A DNA stretch of 51,520 nt. Source: Oscillospiraceae bacterium. GTDB lineage: Bacteria; Bacillota; Clostridia; Oscillospirales; SIG627. The first letter of the stretch is position 1; every line of letters begins with the position of its first letter. The translations under genes were made by a program, and so were the position numbers. The stretch is from the NCBI GenBank assembly GCA_015065265.1, contig SVQQ01000012.1, positions 1 to 51,520 on the forward strand, given 5' to 3'. This document shows, one piece after another, positions 35,301 to 43,550 of this stretch. Below the pieces are notes generated by a model. The model was not told where the DNA came from. It made no database searches and worked only from the letters and a program-made list of their open reading frames with translations.

Positions 35301-36936
35301 TGTTAACGATAGTTACAACTTCTGCTCTTGTAATGTTGTTATTGGGACGGAAAGTGCTGTCTTCATATCCGTTGATAAGACCTGCCGCAGCCGCCGCCAT
35401 AATAGCGTCATAGTTGGGGTTTTTCTCATTTACGTCTTTAAATGTTACACTCTTTGTCGCCTTAAGATTACAAGCACGGTAAGCAAGTTCTGCAAACTCT
35501 GCTCTTGTAATATTCTTGTTGGGCTCATACTTTCCTGACTTGTCATAGAAGAATCCCTTACTGTCAAGATAAGCAATGGCATTGAAGAACCAGTCGCTTT
35601 CTTTTACGTCGGTAAACTTAGTTGTATAACCGTCGGGAATCTGTTGTGTACCTGTAAGAAGTCTTGCAATGATTGTACAAGCTTCCGCCTTTGTCATATT
35701 GGCATTGGGCTTGAAGATGTTATTTGCATAACCGTTAATGTAAGCGGTATTGTCGCCGTTTACCTGAGTTGAGATTTTGGGAAGATTGTAGAGAGGGTTA
35801 GCCTCTGTCAAGGGAGCAATGTTATTAAGGCTTATTGTAACCTTTGATTCTTTTACGTAGCCACCCTTGCCGTTTTCGTAAGGAGCAGCAAAGCGAACGT
35901 CGAGCGATTTGTTGTCCTCTGAAATTTTGATCATCACAGGATATGCTTTTCCGTCAGGTCCGTAAGCGGACGTAAGGTCAGCAACGATTGCCGCAACGTC
36001 ATAACCGTTTGCATTTTTGAGAGTAGTAGTAACTATTTTGTTACCTGTGGAAGCCTGAGCACTTACAACACAGAGAAGGTTATCGATTTTTGAAAGGGCA
36101 TAGTTCCATAACTGATCACCGTCACGAGGCTTGTCGTAGTTTACGATGTTGTTGGGATATGCGCCACCTTTAAGTCTTGTCGTACCTCTGAGGTTTGCCG
36201 CAGGAAGAATTGTTTCACTTATATCCCACTGAGTATATAACATACCTGTGGAATTGAGGAAAGATGAAGTAAAAACTATAGCACGTTTGTCGGTGTGCTT
36301 TGCGTTTGTCTCAAGAAGCCAATTGAGAATAGCCTCTCTTGGATAAACTTCAAGATTATACATTATGTAATCCTGATCACCCGAAGAGAAGATAACTGCG
36401 TAGTTATTAGGGTCGTAAGACTCGATTTTTGCACCTGTTCCGTCGATGTAGTCGGATGCTTCAAAAACTGAAGGTATGTGATTGTTTCGGTACATACCTT
36501 TCGCACAGAGGTCTGTATGACCGATGTTTACACCGTAGGGGATACCGGCTTGTGTAAGAATTGAGGCAGTATCCCAAAGGAGTTCAAAATCTGCCTTCCA
36601 TTCAACGTCCCCGAGATTTGCTTGAATAAGAGCATCATATTTGTAAGGTGCTCCGTGAAGATATGCGGGGTCAGAGGAGATTTCGCCTACAAAGCCAACG
36701 AATTTAATATTGTAAGTGTCTTTGTAGTCAGTCAGCCAATAACAAGCATTTTCAAGGGACTCGGGATTTTTAGCATCGCCTACAAAATCACGAACACCGT
36801 TAAAACTTGCAATTACAAAGTCTCCTTCTTGTATGTAATTACTTTCAAATGAAGCAACGTTGGCTGCAACCACCGAAAGTGTCAAAGTAACTACTAATAC
36901 AAAGATGGAAAAAAGTGTTAGTAAAAACTTTTTCAT
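32362..36936 (-). CDS. Giant SLH-anchored surface protein, pseudo-phosphoesterase plus barrel (paralogue 2)
   Basis: A 1,524-residue secreted protein with signal peptide 1-24. Residues about 27-350 follow the order of a calcineurin-like metallophosphoesterase: the strand IKFVGFVGE, then the segment AGIPYGVNIGHTD, then LEVYPREAILNWLLETNAKH and RAIVFTSSFL. The metal-binding GD, GNHD and T/S-H-x-Y residues appear replaced. Three SLH repeats lie at about 394-580. The barrel follows, with MVYLDAFES (D1041, E1044), and C-terminal beta-sandwiches run to the end. An insert with LIDEEIIKVS and GVTRGTCGTKATTHKDGA interrupts the barrel. Probably a wall-bound carbohydrate-active or binding protein; function unproven. 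Confidence 0.7.
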   Translation of the reverse strand: MKKFLLTLFSIFVLVVTLTLSVVAANVASFESNYIQEGDFVIASFNGVRDFVGDAKNPESLENACYWLTDYKDTYNIKFVGFVGEISSDPAYLHGAPYKYDALIQANLGDVEWKADFELLWDTASILTQAGIPYGVNIGHTDLCAKGMYRNNHIPSVFEASDYIDGTGAKIESYDPNNYAVIFSSGDQDYIMYNLEVYPREAILNWLLETNAKHTDKRAIVFTSSFLNSTGMLYTQWDISETILPAANLRGTTRLKGGAYPNNIVNYDKPRDGDQLWNYALSKIDNLLCVVSAQASTGNKIVTTTLKNANGYDVAAIVADLTSAYGPDGKAYPVMIKISEDNKSLDVRFAAPYENGKGGYVKESKVTISLNNIAPLTEANPLYNLPKISTQVNGDNTAYINGYANNIFKPNANMTKAEACTIIARLLTGTQQIPDGYTTKFTDVKESDWFFNAIAYLDSKGFFYDKSGKYEPNKNITRAEFAELAYRACNLKATKSVTFKDVNEKNPNYDAIMAAAAAGLINGYEDSTFRPNNNITRAEVVTIVNRVLGLYVDKVAIDKTHLSKIFTDITGHWAEYQILMASNDKVHSAAYYNADLGDMKMSGNEIVFSTKHIEVKINKNTGNVTGLKNLETGKSILATSTTPWFTYAISTSNSFLSPKSIELVDGRLKAIYRGGVTAYFLVETFDNYFTVTLDSHLPDEIKGVVFGNLSADYEYNYDDENTYALSAMTMNTNTDPTHYPGGSVKATKGTVYTDIKGAKSFGAKLGVTFSKQGVHREYLKEITDQIDPNVGIVSTKGGAYAYDSKEISTDYGILLGKTVLTPSNVEEYAKLANDSDIDYLDLHHGQGLFIQGDFNFVGARTSTEKRNNTFITAKVYKERILDVLEKYGVGASLHTFSSLVSPEAETILSNPVYQQQICYLEDSYTLRGDLDARKTSVKTYEDVSKLKIPDGFSDYGTESAYFLIDEEIIKVSKGSTSGFIGVTRGTCGTKATTHKDGAVLRHLTGWYSGAQTIPGSDLFYQVAKNIAKAVNEGGFEMVYLDAFESIDYSPWTEDHESFYWYGEFVRTILLYSEVDPILEMSTVEHAAWAGISRTGQLDYATANYKPFKENQINTRAIPFMQSYLGANIGWVHFAPDTNQLYKNTYYDTMFRDDLDHMGSLSIAYDTNMVTNPFGLNYTKYPQFMSNVKYYSLYSRLRKANYFAPEVKEQIKNGEYEYKVIKQADGTWAFREMNYLESIVFDGKDSLYQTFRGTNPFEKQKPFIRIEQRFSTLGEGEKLVYDFDENTEVSALVEKGKLTLSSKMNLAETPAFKINVCGNSSQDSAICIRIMSGSDVVSFIIPTNFSGWKEFTLMEDDDVKYNNYDFGITNSKRPLNNLNSIDAVRVYTSGNCSGVKLGDLKAYTVNKGNVKNPSITVGNETITFNAELGGGDYIEYYPDENKAYLFYYDKISTSANQITKEISFTGSVTVPAGNFSYTYNATSVENTSVRAVVTIGFAGDIIKNPASWNVPKVDIPEGIEKVYLS
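35513..35715. repeat. 203-bp identical repeat, copy A (SLH region)
   Basis: This stretch inside paralogue 2 is identical base for base to 40351-40553 in paralogue 3. Both encode the first and second SLH repeats. The identity is part of a longer stretch of very high similarity and points to recent gene conversion or duplication. Confidence 0.9.
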
Positions 36937-36980
36937 ATTTTTTCTCCTTTTTAAGAAAATAGATGTTTTTTAGCAATTTT

Positions 36981-37009
36981 ATTCTACACTTTTATTAATT
37001 GAAAGTCAA
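36981..37009 (-). promoter_or_regulatory. Promoter of giant SLH gene 2
   Basis: On the minus strand TTGACT (37004-37009) is 17 bp from TAGAAT (36981-36986); the spacer ends in AAAAGTG as in the other copies. Confidence 0.65.
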
Positions 37010-37124
37010 TAATTTAAAAAGTCTTTTTTCGGCAAAAATGCGATTTCGCAAGTAAAAATTCGGAAAAACATACTTATATAGAAAAAATATTGATAACCTT
37101 TTGTGCATTTTTTACTAAAATAAA

Positions 37125-37155
37125 AAGCGACCCAAACTTTAAGTTTGAGTCGCTT
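37125..37155 (-). terminator. Terminator of the third giant SLH gene
   Basis: A stem of about 14 bp with one mismatch (37125-37139 with 37141-37155) just past the stop, followed on the minus strand by TTTTTATTTT. Confidence 0.75.
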
Positions 37156-37178
37156 ATCTTTTGGTTGTAAGTCTTTAA

Positions 37179-40100
37179 TTAAAAGATTGTCACGTATTGA
37201 ATTCCCTCGGGGATTTCTACCTTGGGAGCGACCCAAGTGCTGGGATTCTTAACGTAGTCACCTGCAAATCCTATAGTAACTTCGGCGCGGGTAGGAGCCT
37301 TCGTCAAAGGAGTAGAGTTGTAAGTGAAGGTTACCTTACCTGCAGGAGCAGAAACACTTCCTGTGAAGGTTATTTCCTTAACGTGTGCTTTGTCCTTTGC
37401 ACCTTCTCCACCTTCATAATAGTTGAGATATGCCTTGTTTGTATCAGGATAGTATTCAATGTATTCACTACTGTCAAGTTCTGTATTGAAGGTAATTGTC
37501 TTACCGCCTATTGTAATAGAAGGATTCTTAACAGGAGCGTTTACTATTGTGTAAGCACGAAGATCGTCAATCTTAACTCCCGCACAGTCACCTGTGGTAG
37601 TAATTGTTACCTTAGTAATTGATGAGAAACTTGTAAGAGAGTCTCTGGGTGTGCCAAGTCCCGAGAAGTTGTACTTGCCGTATGTGGGGTCAGAATCCAT
37701 AATGATGAATTCTCTCCAACCTGTGAAGTTGGTAGGTACAACGTAGTGAATTGTGTCACCACCTGCAAGAGTGATTGCAATAGCACCTGTCTCTGAACCG
37801 TTACCAAACACTTTAATCTTGAATGCCTGAGTGCTGTCAAGATTAAGTTTTACAGATTTTGCACCTGTAAGAGTTGTTACTTCCGCAGTCTCGTCAAATG
37901 CATAAACGAGTTTTTCATTTTCGCTGAGAGTGGAGTATCTTTGCTCAATTCTGATGTAAGGAGTCTGAGCAGAGAATGGGTTGTTTGCAGTACCTGTCAG
38001 ATAGATGTTGTCGGTTGTATCATATATTACGTGCTCAACGTAAGACATTTCCTGGAATGCCCAAGAACCGTCTGAAAGTTCTACAAGCTTGTACTCATAT
38101 TCACCTTTTTTGAGCTGTTCTTTAACTTCGGGTGCAAAGTACTGTGCTTTGCGAAGTCTTGAATAAAGTGAGTAGTAGTACGAGTTAGCATTTGTCTGTC
38201 CGTAAGAATAGAAACCGGTAGAGAAGGGGTTAGCAACCATGGTCAAGTCGTATGCAATAGCAAGAGTTCCAACGTAGTCAAGGTCGTCTCTGAATATTGA
38301 ATCCATTTGAGTGTTCTTGTAGGTTGCCTGACAGTCGGGACCGAAGTGGAACCAACCGATGTTTGCACCAAGATAAGCCTTAAAGAGAGGAATTGCTCTG
38401 TCGGATACCTGTTTACCCTTGTTCTGCTTGTAGTCCTGAGTTGCATAGTCGAGCTGACCGCTTCGTGTAATACCGCCCCACGTAGCCTTATATGTGTTAG
38501 CAGACGTTTCGATTATGGGATCGTTTTCACAGTTTTCAAGTACTTCACGAATGAACTCTGAATACCAGTAGAAGAGTTCATTGTCGTTTGTCCAAGCACA
38601 GAACTTAATTGATTCAAATGCGTCAAGGTAGAGCATTTTAAATCCGCCCTGATTTATGGTCTTCGCAATGTTTCTTGCTACAAGATAATAGAGGTCTGAG
38701 CCGGGAATAGGCTGAAGCGCCGAGTAAGAACCGAGAATGTGGTAAATTGTTGCACCGTCCTTGTGGTTAGCCATCTTAGTTCCACAAGCACCACGGGTAA
38801 CTCCTATAAATCCACTTGTTGAACCCTTTTCAACCTTGATGATTTCTTCATCAATAAGGAAATATGCTGAATAGTAGTTGGTGTCAACTTTAACCTTTGA
38901 TACGTCTTCGTAAGTTTTAACACTTGACTTTGTCTTTGTGATGTCACCACGAAGAGTATATGTTGTAGCATCTGTAGCCAACTGCTTTTGATATTCGGGC
39001 TTTGAAAGAATTGTATGTGCATCAGGAGCGACCATAGAAGAGAAGGTGTGAAGACTTGCGCCAACGTCGTGTGCTTCAAGCACGTCAATTATCTTTTCCT
39101 TATAAGTCTTTGCCGAAACAAACACGTCGTTCTTTTTCTGCTCTTCTGTTCTAATACCTACAAAGTTGAAGTCGCCCTGAACGAAAGTGCCTTCGCCCTT
39201 GTGAATATCGATAATGTCGTAGTCGTGCTTCTGAGCAAGTTTTGCAAGGCTCTCAACGTTACTTGTTGTGATTGAACCGCTTCCAAGGAAGATACCGTAG
39301 TCTGTACCGAAATCGTCATTGTCTCTTGCAAAAGCACCGCCGTGAGTTGAAACAAGTCCAACTGTTGGGTCGATTGTCGCTGCCATTTCCTTCAGATATT
39401 CACGGTGTACACCCTGCTTTGAGAAGGCAATACCAAGTTTTGCACCGAATTCTACGGGCAAATGAATATTTCCTGTAGGAGCAACTGCGTAATTTGAATA
39501 TTTGCTTCCAATATTAGTATATACAGTACCCTTTGTAACCTTTGACGAACCGCCGGGGTAGTAGAGAGGGTCTGTGTTTGTGTTCATAGCAACACCGCTG
39601 ATTGCATATGAATTTTCATCGTTTTGGTCGTATGCGTAATCAGCAGAGAGGTTACCGAACACTATACCGTTAACAGTGTCAGGAATATCAGAATCAAGAG
39701 TTACTGTCAGATAGTTGTCAAAAGTCTCGATTATGAAGTAAGCGGTAACGCCACCTCTGTATGATACTTTAAGTCTTCCGTTTACAAGGTCCATACTCTT
39801 GGGAGTAAGTGCAGAGCCTGAAAGGGAAATAGCATATGTGAACCAAGGTGTCGCACTGTTTGCAACTATGTTTTCGCCTGTTTCAAGATTGATAAGACCT
39901 GTTACACTACCGGTTTTCTTATTAATCTTTACTTGAAGTTGTTTTGTAGCAAATGAAATTTCGTTACCTGATACAGTCACGTCGTCAAGGTCGGCTTTGT
40001 AGTAAGCGGCACTGTTTACCTTGTCGTTTGAAGCCATGAGTATCTGATACTCTGCCCAGTGACCTGTAATATCGGAGAAGATTTTGTCAAGATGTGTCTT

Positions 40101-41786
40101 GTCAATTGCAACCTTGTCAACGTAGAGTCCAAGTACTCTGTTAACGATAGTTACAACTTCTGCTCTTGTGATGTTGTTGTTGGGACGGAAAGTGCTGTCT
40201 TCATATCCGTTGATAAGACCTGCCGCAGCAGCCGCCATAATAGCGTCATAGTTGGGGTTCTTCTCATTTACGTCTTTGAAAGTCACTTCTTTTGTTTCTT
40301 CAAGATTACAAGCACGGTAAGCAAGTTCTGCAAACTCTGCTCTTGTAATGTTCTTGTTGGGCTCATACTTTCCTGACTTGTCATAGAAGAATCCCTTACT
40401 GTCAAGATAAGCAATGGCATTGAAGAACCAGTCGCTTTCTTTTACGTCGGTAAACTTAGTTGTATAACCGTCGGGAATCTGTTGTGTACCTGTAAGAAGT
40501 CTTGCAATGATTGTACAAGCTTCCGCCTTTGTCATATTGGCATTGGGCTTGAAAATGTTATTTGCATAACCGTTAATATAAGCCTTGTTTTCTCCGTTTA
40601 TCTGTGTTGAGATTTTAGGGAGATTGAAAAGGGGGTTTTCTTCAGGAAGATTTGCAATGTTATCGAGTGTCACAGTGGCCTGTGATTCTTTTACGTAACC
40701 GCCTTTACCGTTTTCGTAAGGAGCAGCAAAGCGAACGTCGATTGTTTTATTGTCCTTTGAAATCTTAATCATCACAGGATATGCTTTTCCTGCGGAATCA
40801 AAAGATCCTTCAAGGTTTGCCACTACTGCAAGAACGTCATATCCGTTTTCGTTTTTAAGAACCTTTGTTTTAAGCGCTTCACCTGTCTTTGACATTGAAC
40901 TTACAACACAAAGAAGGTTGTCGCACTTTGTAAGAGCATAACTCCACAATTGCTCACCGTCACGAGGCTTGTCGTAGTTGATGATGTTTTCGGAATATCC
41001 CGCCTTCATAATGTTGGTGGTGAATTTCTTTCTTGTAGCATTGTTGAAGTTGCCTTCAGAAACGTTCCACTGTGTGAGCATCTCGCCGTTTGCGTCAAGG
41101 AAGGAGGGAGTGAAAACAATAGCACGTTTGTCTGCGTGTTGAGCATTGATTTCAAGGAACCAGTTAAGGATTGGCTCTCTTGGATAAACCTCAAGATTAT
41201 AAACTATGTATTCTTCTTCGCCAACAGTAATGATAGTCGCATAGTTGTTTGCGTCGTATTCATAAATCTTGGCATCAGAATTGAGAACGTAATCACTGTA
41301 ATCAAAAACCTGAGGAACAAGATTGTTTCTATACATACCGTTAGCGGTAAGGTCGCCCTGACCAATGGTAAGTCCGTAAGGAATACCTGCGTCGGTAAGA
41401 ATGGAAGCAGTTGACCAGAGAAGTTCAAAGTCTTTTCTCCATTCAGCATCGCCTTCATTTTTTGCTATAAGGCTGTCGCCCTGGAAGGACTTGTCTTTTG
41501 AATTGTATCTGTAGTTTGCTTGGGAAGACATATGCCCTACAAAATCCACATATTCAATGTTGTAAGCATCTTTAAAGTCTGTCAGCCAATAACAAGCATT
41601 TTCAACAGGCTCAGGATTTTTGGCATCACCTATAAAATTCCTAACACCGTTAAAACTTGCAATGACAAAATCGCCGTCTTTCATGTAGTTGCTTTCAAAG
41701 GTTGCAACAGTTGCTGCATTAACCGCTGTTGCAAGAAGCAATACAACTGAAAGGACAGACAAGATTGTAACTAAAATCTTTTTCAT
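37179..41786 (-). CDS. Giant SLH-anchored surface protein, pseudo-phosphoesterase plus barrel (paralogue 3)
   Basis: A 1,535-residue secreted protein, the closest relative of paralogue 2. The signal peptide covers 1-24. The degenerate metallophosphoesterase-like domain (about 27-350) has EYVDFVGHM, AGIPYGLTIGQGD, LEVYPREPILNWFLE and AIVFTPSFL in the family order, with metal-site residues again replaced. SLH repeats lie at about 397-585, nearly identical to paralogue 2. The barrel carries MLYLDAFES (D1055, E1058) and the GFIGVTRGACGTKMANHKDG insert, followed by C-terminal beta-sandwiches. It is first in gene order on its strand; each paralogue has its own promoter and terminator, so the three are separate transcription units. 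Confidence 0.7.
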   Translation of the reverse strand: MKKILVTILSVLSVVLLLATAVNAATVATFESNYMKDGDFVIASFNGVRNFIGDAKNPEPVENACYWLTDFKDAYNIEYVDFVGHMSSQANYRYNSKDKSFQGDSLIAKNEGDAEWRKDFELLWSTASILTDAGIPYGLTIGQGDLTANGMYRNNLVPQVFDYSDYVLNSDAKIYEYDANNYATIITVGEEEYIVYNLEVYPREPILNWFLEINAQHADKRAIVFTPSFLDANGEMLTQWNVSEGNFNNATRKKFTTNIMKAGYSENIINYDKPRDGEQLWSYALTKCDNLLCVVSSMSKTGEALKTKVLKNENGYDVLAVVANLEGSFDSAGKAYPVMIKISKDNKTIDVRFAAPYENGKGGYVKESQATVTLDNIANLPEENPLFNLPKISTQINGENKAYINGYANNIFKPNANMTKAEACTIIARLLTGTQQIPDGYTTKFTDVKESDWFFNAIAYLDSKGFFYDKSGKYEPNKNITRAEFAELAYRACNLEETKEVTFKDVNEKNPNYDAIMAAAAAGLINGYEDSTFRPNNNITRAEVVTIVNRVLGLYVDKVAIDKTHLDKIFSDITGHWAEYQILMASNDKVNSAAYYKADLDDVTVSGNEISFATKQLQVKINKKTGSVTGLINLETGENIVANSATPWFTYAISLSGSALTPKSMDLVNGRLKVSYRGGVTAYFIIETFDNYLTVTLDSDIPDTVNGIVFGNLSADYAYDQNDENSYAISGVAMNTNTDPLYYPGGSSKVTKGTVYTNIGSKYSNYAVAPTGNIHLPVEFGAKLGIAFSKQGVHREYLKEMAATIDPTVGLVSTHGGAFARDNDDFGTDYGIFLGSGSITTSNVESLAKLAQKHDYDIIDIHKGEGTFVQGDFNFVGIRTEEQKKNDVFVSAKTYKEKIIDVLEAHDVGASLHTFSSMVAPDAHTILSKPEYQKQLATDATTYTLRGDITKTKSSVKTYEDVSKVKVDTNYYSAYFLIDEEIIKVEKGSTSGFIGVTRGACGTKMANHKDGATIYHILGSYSALQPIPGSDLYYLVARNIAKTINQGGFKMLYLDAFESIKFCAWTNDNELFYWYSEFIREVLENCENDPIIETSANTYKATWGGITRSGQLDYATQDYKQNKGKQVSDRAIPLFKAYLGANIGWFHFGPDCQATYKNTQMDSIFRDDLDYVGTLAIAYDLTMVANPFSTGFYSYGQTNANSYYYSLYSRLRKAQYFAPEVKEQLKKGEYEYKLVELSDGSWAFQEMSYVEHVIYDTTDNIYLTGTANNPFSAQTPYIRIEQRYSTLSENEKLVYAFDETAEVTTLTGAKSVKLNLDSTQAFKIKVFGNGSETGAIAITLAGGDTIHYVVPTNFTGWREFIIMDSDPTYGKYNFSGLGTPRDSLTSFSSITKVTITTTGDCAGVKIDDLRAYTIVNAPVKNPSITIGGKTITFNTELDSSEYIEYYPDTNKAYLNYYEGGEGAKDKAHVKEITFTGSVSAPAGKVTFTYNSTPLTKAPTRAEVTIGFAGDYVKNPSTWVAPKVEIPEGIQYVTIF
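40351..40553. repeat. 203-bp identical repeat, copy B (SLH region)
   Basis: Identical base for base to 35513-35715 in the neighbouring paralogue, while the domains on either side have diverged. Confidence 0.9.
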
Positions 41787-41823
41787 TTCGTAACTCCTTT
41801 TTTAGAAAATTTTTCACACGTAT

Positions 41824-41852
41824 ATTTTAACTTATAGTAAATTAAAAGTCAA
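41824..41852 (-). promoter_or_regulatory. Promoter of giant SLH gene 3
   Basis: On the minus strand TTGACT (41847-41852) is 17 bp from TAAAAT (41824-41829). The spacer ends in AAGT, close to the other two copies. Confidence 0.65.
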
Positions 41853-41999
41853 TATTCCAAGTCTTATAAATGACGTAAAATTTAAGGAATTATAGACATT
41901 TTGCACAAAATAATAAAGACTTTTAAAATATCCTACACCTATCCGTCAAAAAATGAACGAAGTCTAAACTTTTTTACTTGAAAACACCAGTCAAATAAA

Positions 42000-42036
42000 A
42001 AGACAAGCCAAACGAATATGCCGTCTGGCTTGTCTT
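42000..42036 (-). terminator. Terminator of the alcohol dehydrogenase gene
   Basis: A 10-bp stem (AGACAAGCCA with its complement) extended by three pairs after a mismatch, followed on the minus strand by TTTTTATTT, directly past the stop codon. Confidence 0.8.
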
Positions 42037-42045
42037 AAAAAACTG

Positions 42046-43215
42046 TTATAAGCACATTTTGAAAATGTCTTTTACAACGTCATAATCCATATCGACGTAA
42101 CTCTTAACAGTTCTCGTTTTATTAAAGGTGCAAAGCTCTGCAAGTCTGTCTATGCAACTTTCGTCAAGGTTGAAATCGGAAAGTTTTGAGGGCATACCTA
42201 TAGACTTGAAATACTCCGCCATTTTTTCTATTCCCGCCAAAGCCGCCGCCTCGTCGTTTTCTTCGGTAGAATCCCATACACGACGTGCAAACTGCGCAAA
42301 CCTTGGAACGTTGTGCTTGTAAATGTATCTTGACCAGGCGGGGAAGAGAAGTGCAAGTCCCGCCCCGTGAGCAATTTCATCATATTCACCGCTTAAAGCA
42401 TGTTCTAACTGATGAACTGGAAGAACGTTTTTTCGTCCGCAACCTGTAAGACCGTTGTGTGATAAACTTGAAGCCCACATCATATTGGCACGGGCATCGT
42501 AATCTTCGGGATTTTCCATCAACGTTTTTCCTGCTCTGATTACAGCCTTAAGAATACTTTCCGAAATCCTGTCGGTAAGGTCGGTAGGCTCACAGGGGAT
42601 AAAATAACGTTCCATTGTATGTGCCATAATATCCACTACACCACAGGCAGTCTGATATTTTGATACCGAGTAGGTAAGTTCGGGATTCATTATAGCGAAT
42701 TTACACCTGATGTATTCACTGTTAAATCCGCGCTTCATATTCAGTTCGGTATTGGTAATTACCGCAGAAGAACTCATTTCGCTTCCTGCCGCCGAAATAG
42801 TGAGAATACATCCCACAGGTAATGCTTTTTCGGGAAGTGCTTTTCCCGTCAGGAAATCCCAAGGGTCATAATCTGACAGCGTGGCAACCGCAGTACACTT
42901 TGAAGAATCCAGAACACTTCCGCCACCAACTGCTAGTATCATCTGAACCCTGTTTTCTTTTGCAACTTTTACCGCTTTACGCACAAAATCAAGTTTTGGA
43001 TTGGGCTCAACACCACCCATTTCCACAACGTTAATTTTGTACTCCGAGAGGGAAGACATAATCTCATCGTAAAGACCCGATTTTTTAATACTTCCTTGCC
43101 CGTATTGAAGCATTATGTTGTCATATCCAAACTCTTTAATTATCTTTCCTATGTCCCGATGTGTGTCTTTTCCAAAAAACACCTTTGTTGGCGTATGATA
43201 AATAAAATCTCTCAT
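42046..43215 (-). CDS. Iron-containing alcohol dehydrogenase, butanol-dehydrogenase type
   Basis: A 389-residue group III dehydrogenase that reduces aldehydes such as butyraldehyde or acetaldehyde with NAD(P)H during fermentation. The cofactor segment is LAVGGGSVLDSSKC (about 90-103). Metal-binding residues are D and H in CGVVDIMAHTMER, and His in HQLEHALSG and IAHGAGLALLFP. I choose ATG 43215 over an in-frame GTG at 43230, because the GGGAGAAAGAT between them is the ribosome binding site. It is monocistronic, with its own promoter and terminator. Confidence 0.93.
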   Translation of the reverse strand: MRDFIYHTPTKVFFGKDTHRDIGKIIKEFGYDNIMLQYGQGSIKKSGLYDEIMSSLSEYKINVVEMGGVEPNPKLDFVRKAVKVAKENRVQMILAVGGGSVLDSSKCTAVATLSDYDPWDFLTGKALPEKALPVGCILTISAAGSEMSSSAVITNTELNMKRGFNSEYIRCKFAIMNPELTYSVSKYQTACGVVDIMAHTMERYFIPCEPTDLTDRISESILKAVIRAGKTLMENPEDYDARANMMWASSLSHNGLTGCGRKNVLPVHQLEHALSGEYDEIAHGAGLALLFPAWSRYIYKHNVPRFAQFARRVWDSTEENDEAAALAGIEKMAEYFKSIGMPSKLSDFNLDESCIDRLAELCTFNKTRTVKSYVDMDYDVVKDIFKMCL

Positions 43216-43257
43216 ATCTTTCTCCCTCACGTTTTTGTGTAAATACTTTATTAATTA

Positions 43258-43286
43258 ATTCTATCACAAAAAACTTTAACTTTCAA
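43258..43286 (-). promoter_or_regulatory. Promoter of the alcohol dehydrogenase gene
   Basis: On the minus strand TTGAAA (43281-43286) is 17 bp from TAGAAT (43258-43263), about 45 bp before the start codon. Confidence 0.65.
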
Positions 43287-43340
43287 TATTAGTTTTTATT
43301 GCCTCTTTGCGATTTTTGCAAAAATGATAAAAGCAATCGA

Positions 43341-43515
43341 AATGAAGCATTTGCCTCTCGGCAAATATGAAGTTGTGGCAAAGCCACAATGAAGTAATTC
43401 GCTTTGCGAATTTATGAAGCAAAGCGTTCCATAACGTCGCCTTTGCGACACTTCATAGCCGAAGGCTACTTCATTGACTGAGTCAACTTAATGTTCCCAA
43501 AGGGAACGCTTCATT
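43341..43515. repeat. Compound hairpin array with terminal inverted repeats
   Basis: A 175-bp non-coding element bounded by AATGAAGC (43341-43348) and its complement GCTTCATT (43508-43515). Inside are at least seven hairpins: 43349-43366, 43373-43389, 43396-43412, a central group 43425-43449, 43456-43468, 43474-43486 and 43493-43507. In the left half they are separated by ATGAAG, in the right half by CTTCAT (one variant, CTTAAT). The element is therefore one large nested palindrome. No reading frame spans it. It resembles a miniature inverted-repeat element or a recombination or structured-RNA site. Confidence 0.75.
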
Positions 43516-43516
43516 G

Positions 43517-43548
43517 AAAAAAGCACTTGCTTTCGCAAGTGCTTTTTT
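43517..43548. terminator. Bidirectional terminator beside the hairpin array
   Basis: A perfect 14-bp stem (43517-43530 with 43535-43548), 4-nt loop, A6 and T6 at the ends. It would stop transcription from either side, so it closes the tRNA-Ser side off from the array. Confidence 0.8.
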
Positions 43549-43550
43549 CT

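Noticed and set aside
27789..41786. Polysaccharide lyase family name for the giant proteins
   Set aside because: A uronate link through kdgK-kdgA is tempting, but I see no lyase signature; only a barrel-like pattern with YLDAFE is supported.
43341..43515. CRISPR array
   Set aside because: Spacers are the constant part and the variable parts are self-complementary hairpins of 11-18 bp; the spacer orientation inverts at the centre, unlike CRISPR.
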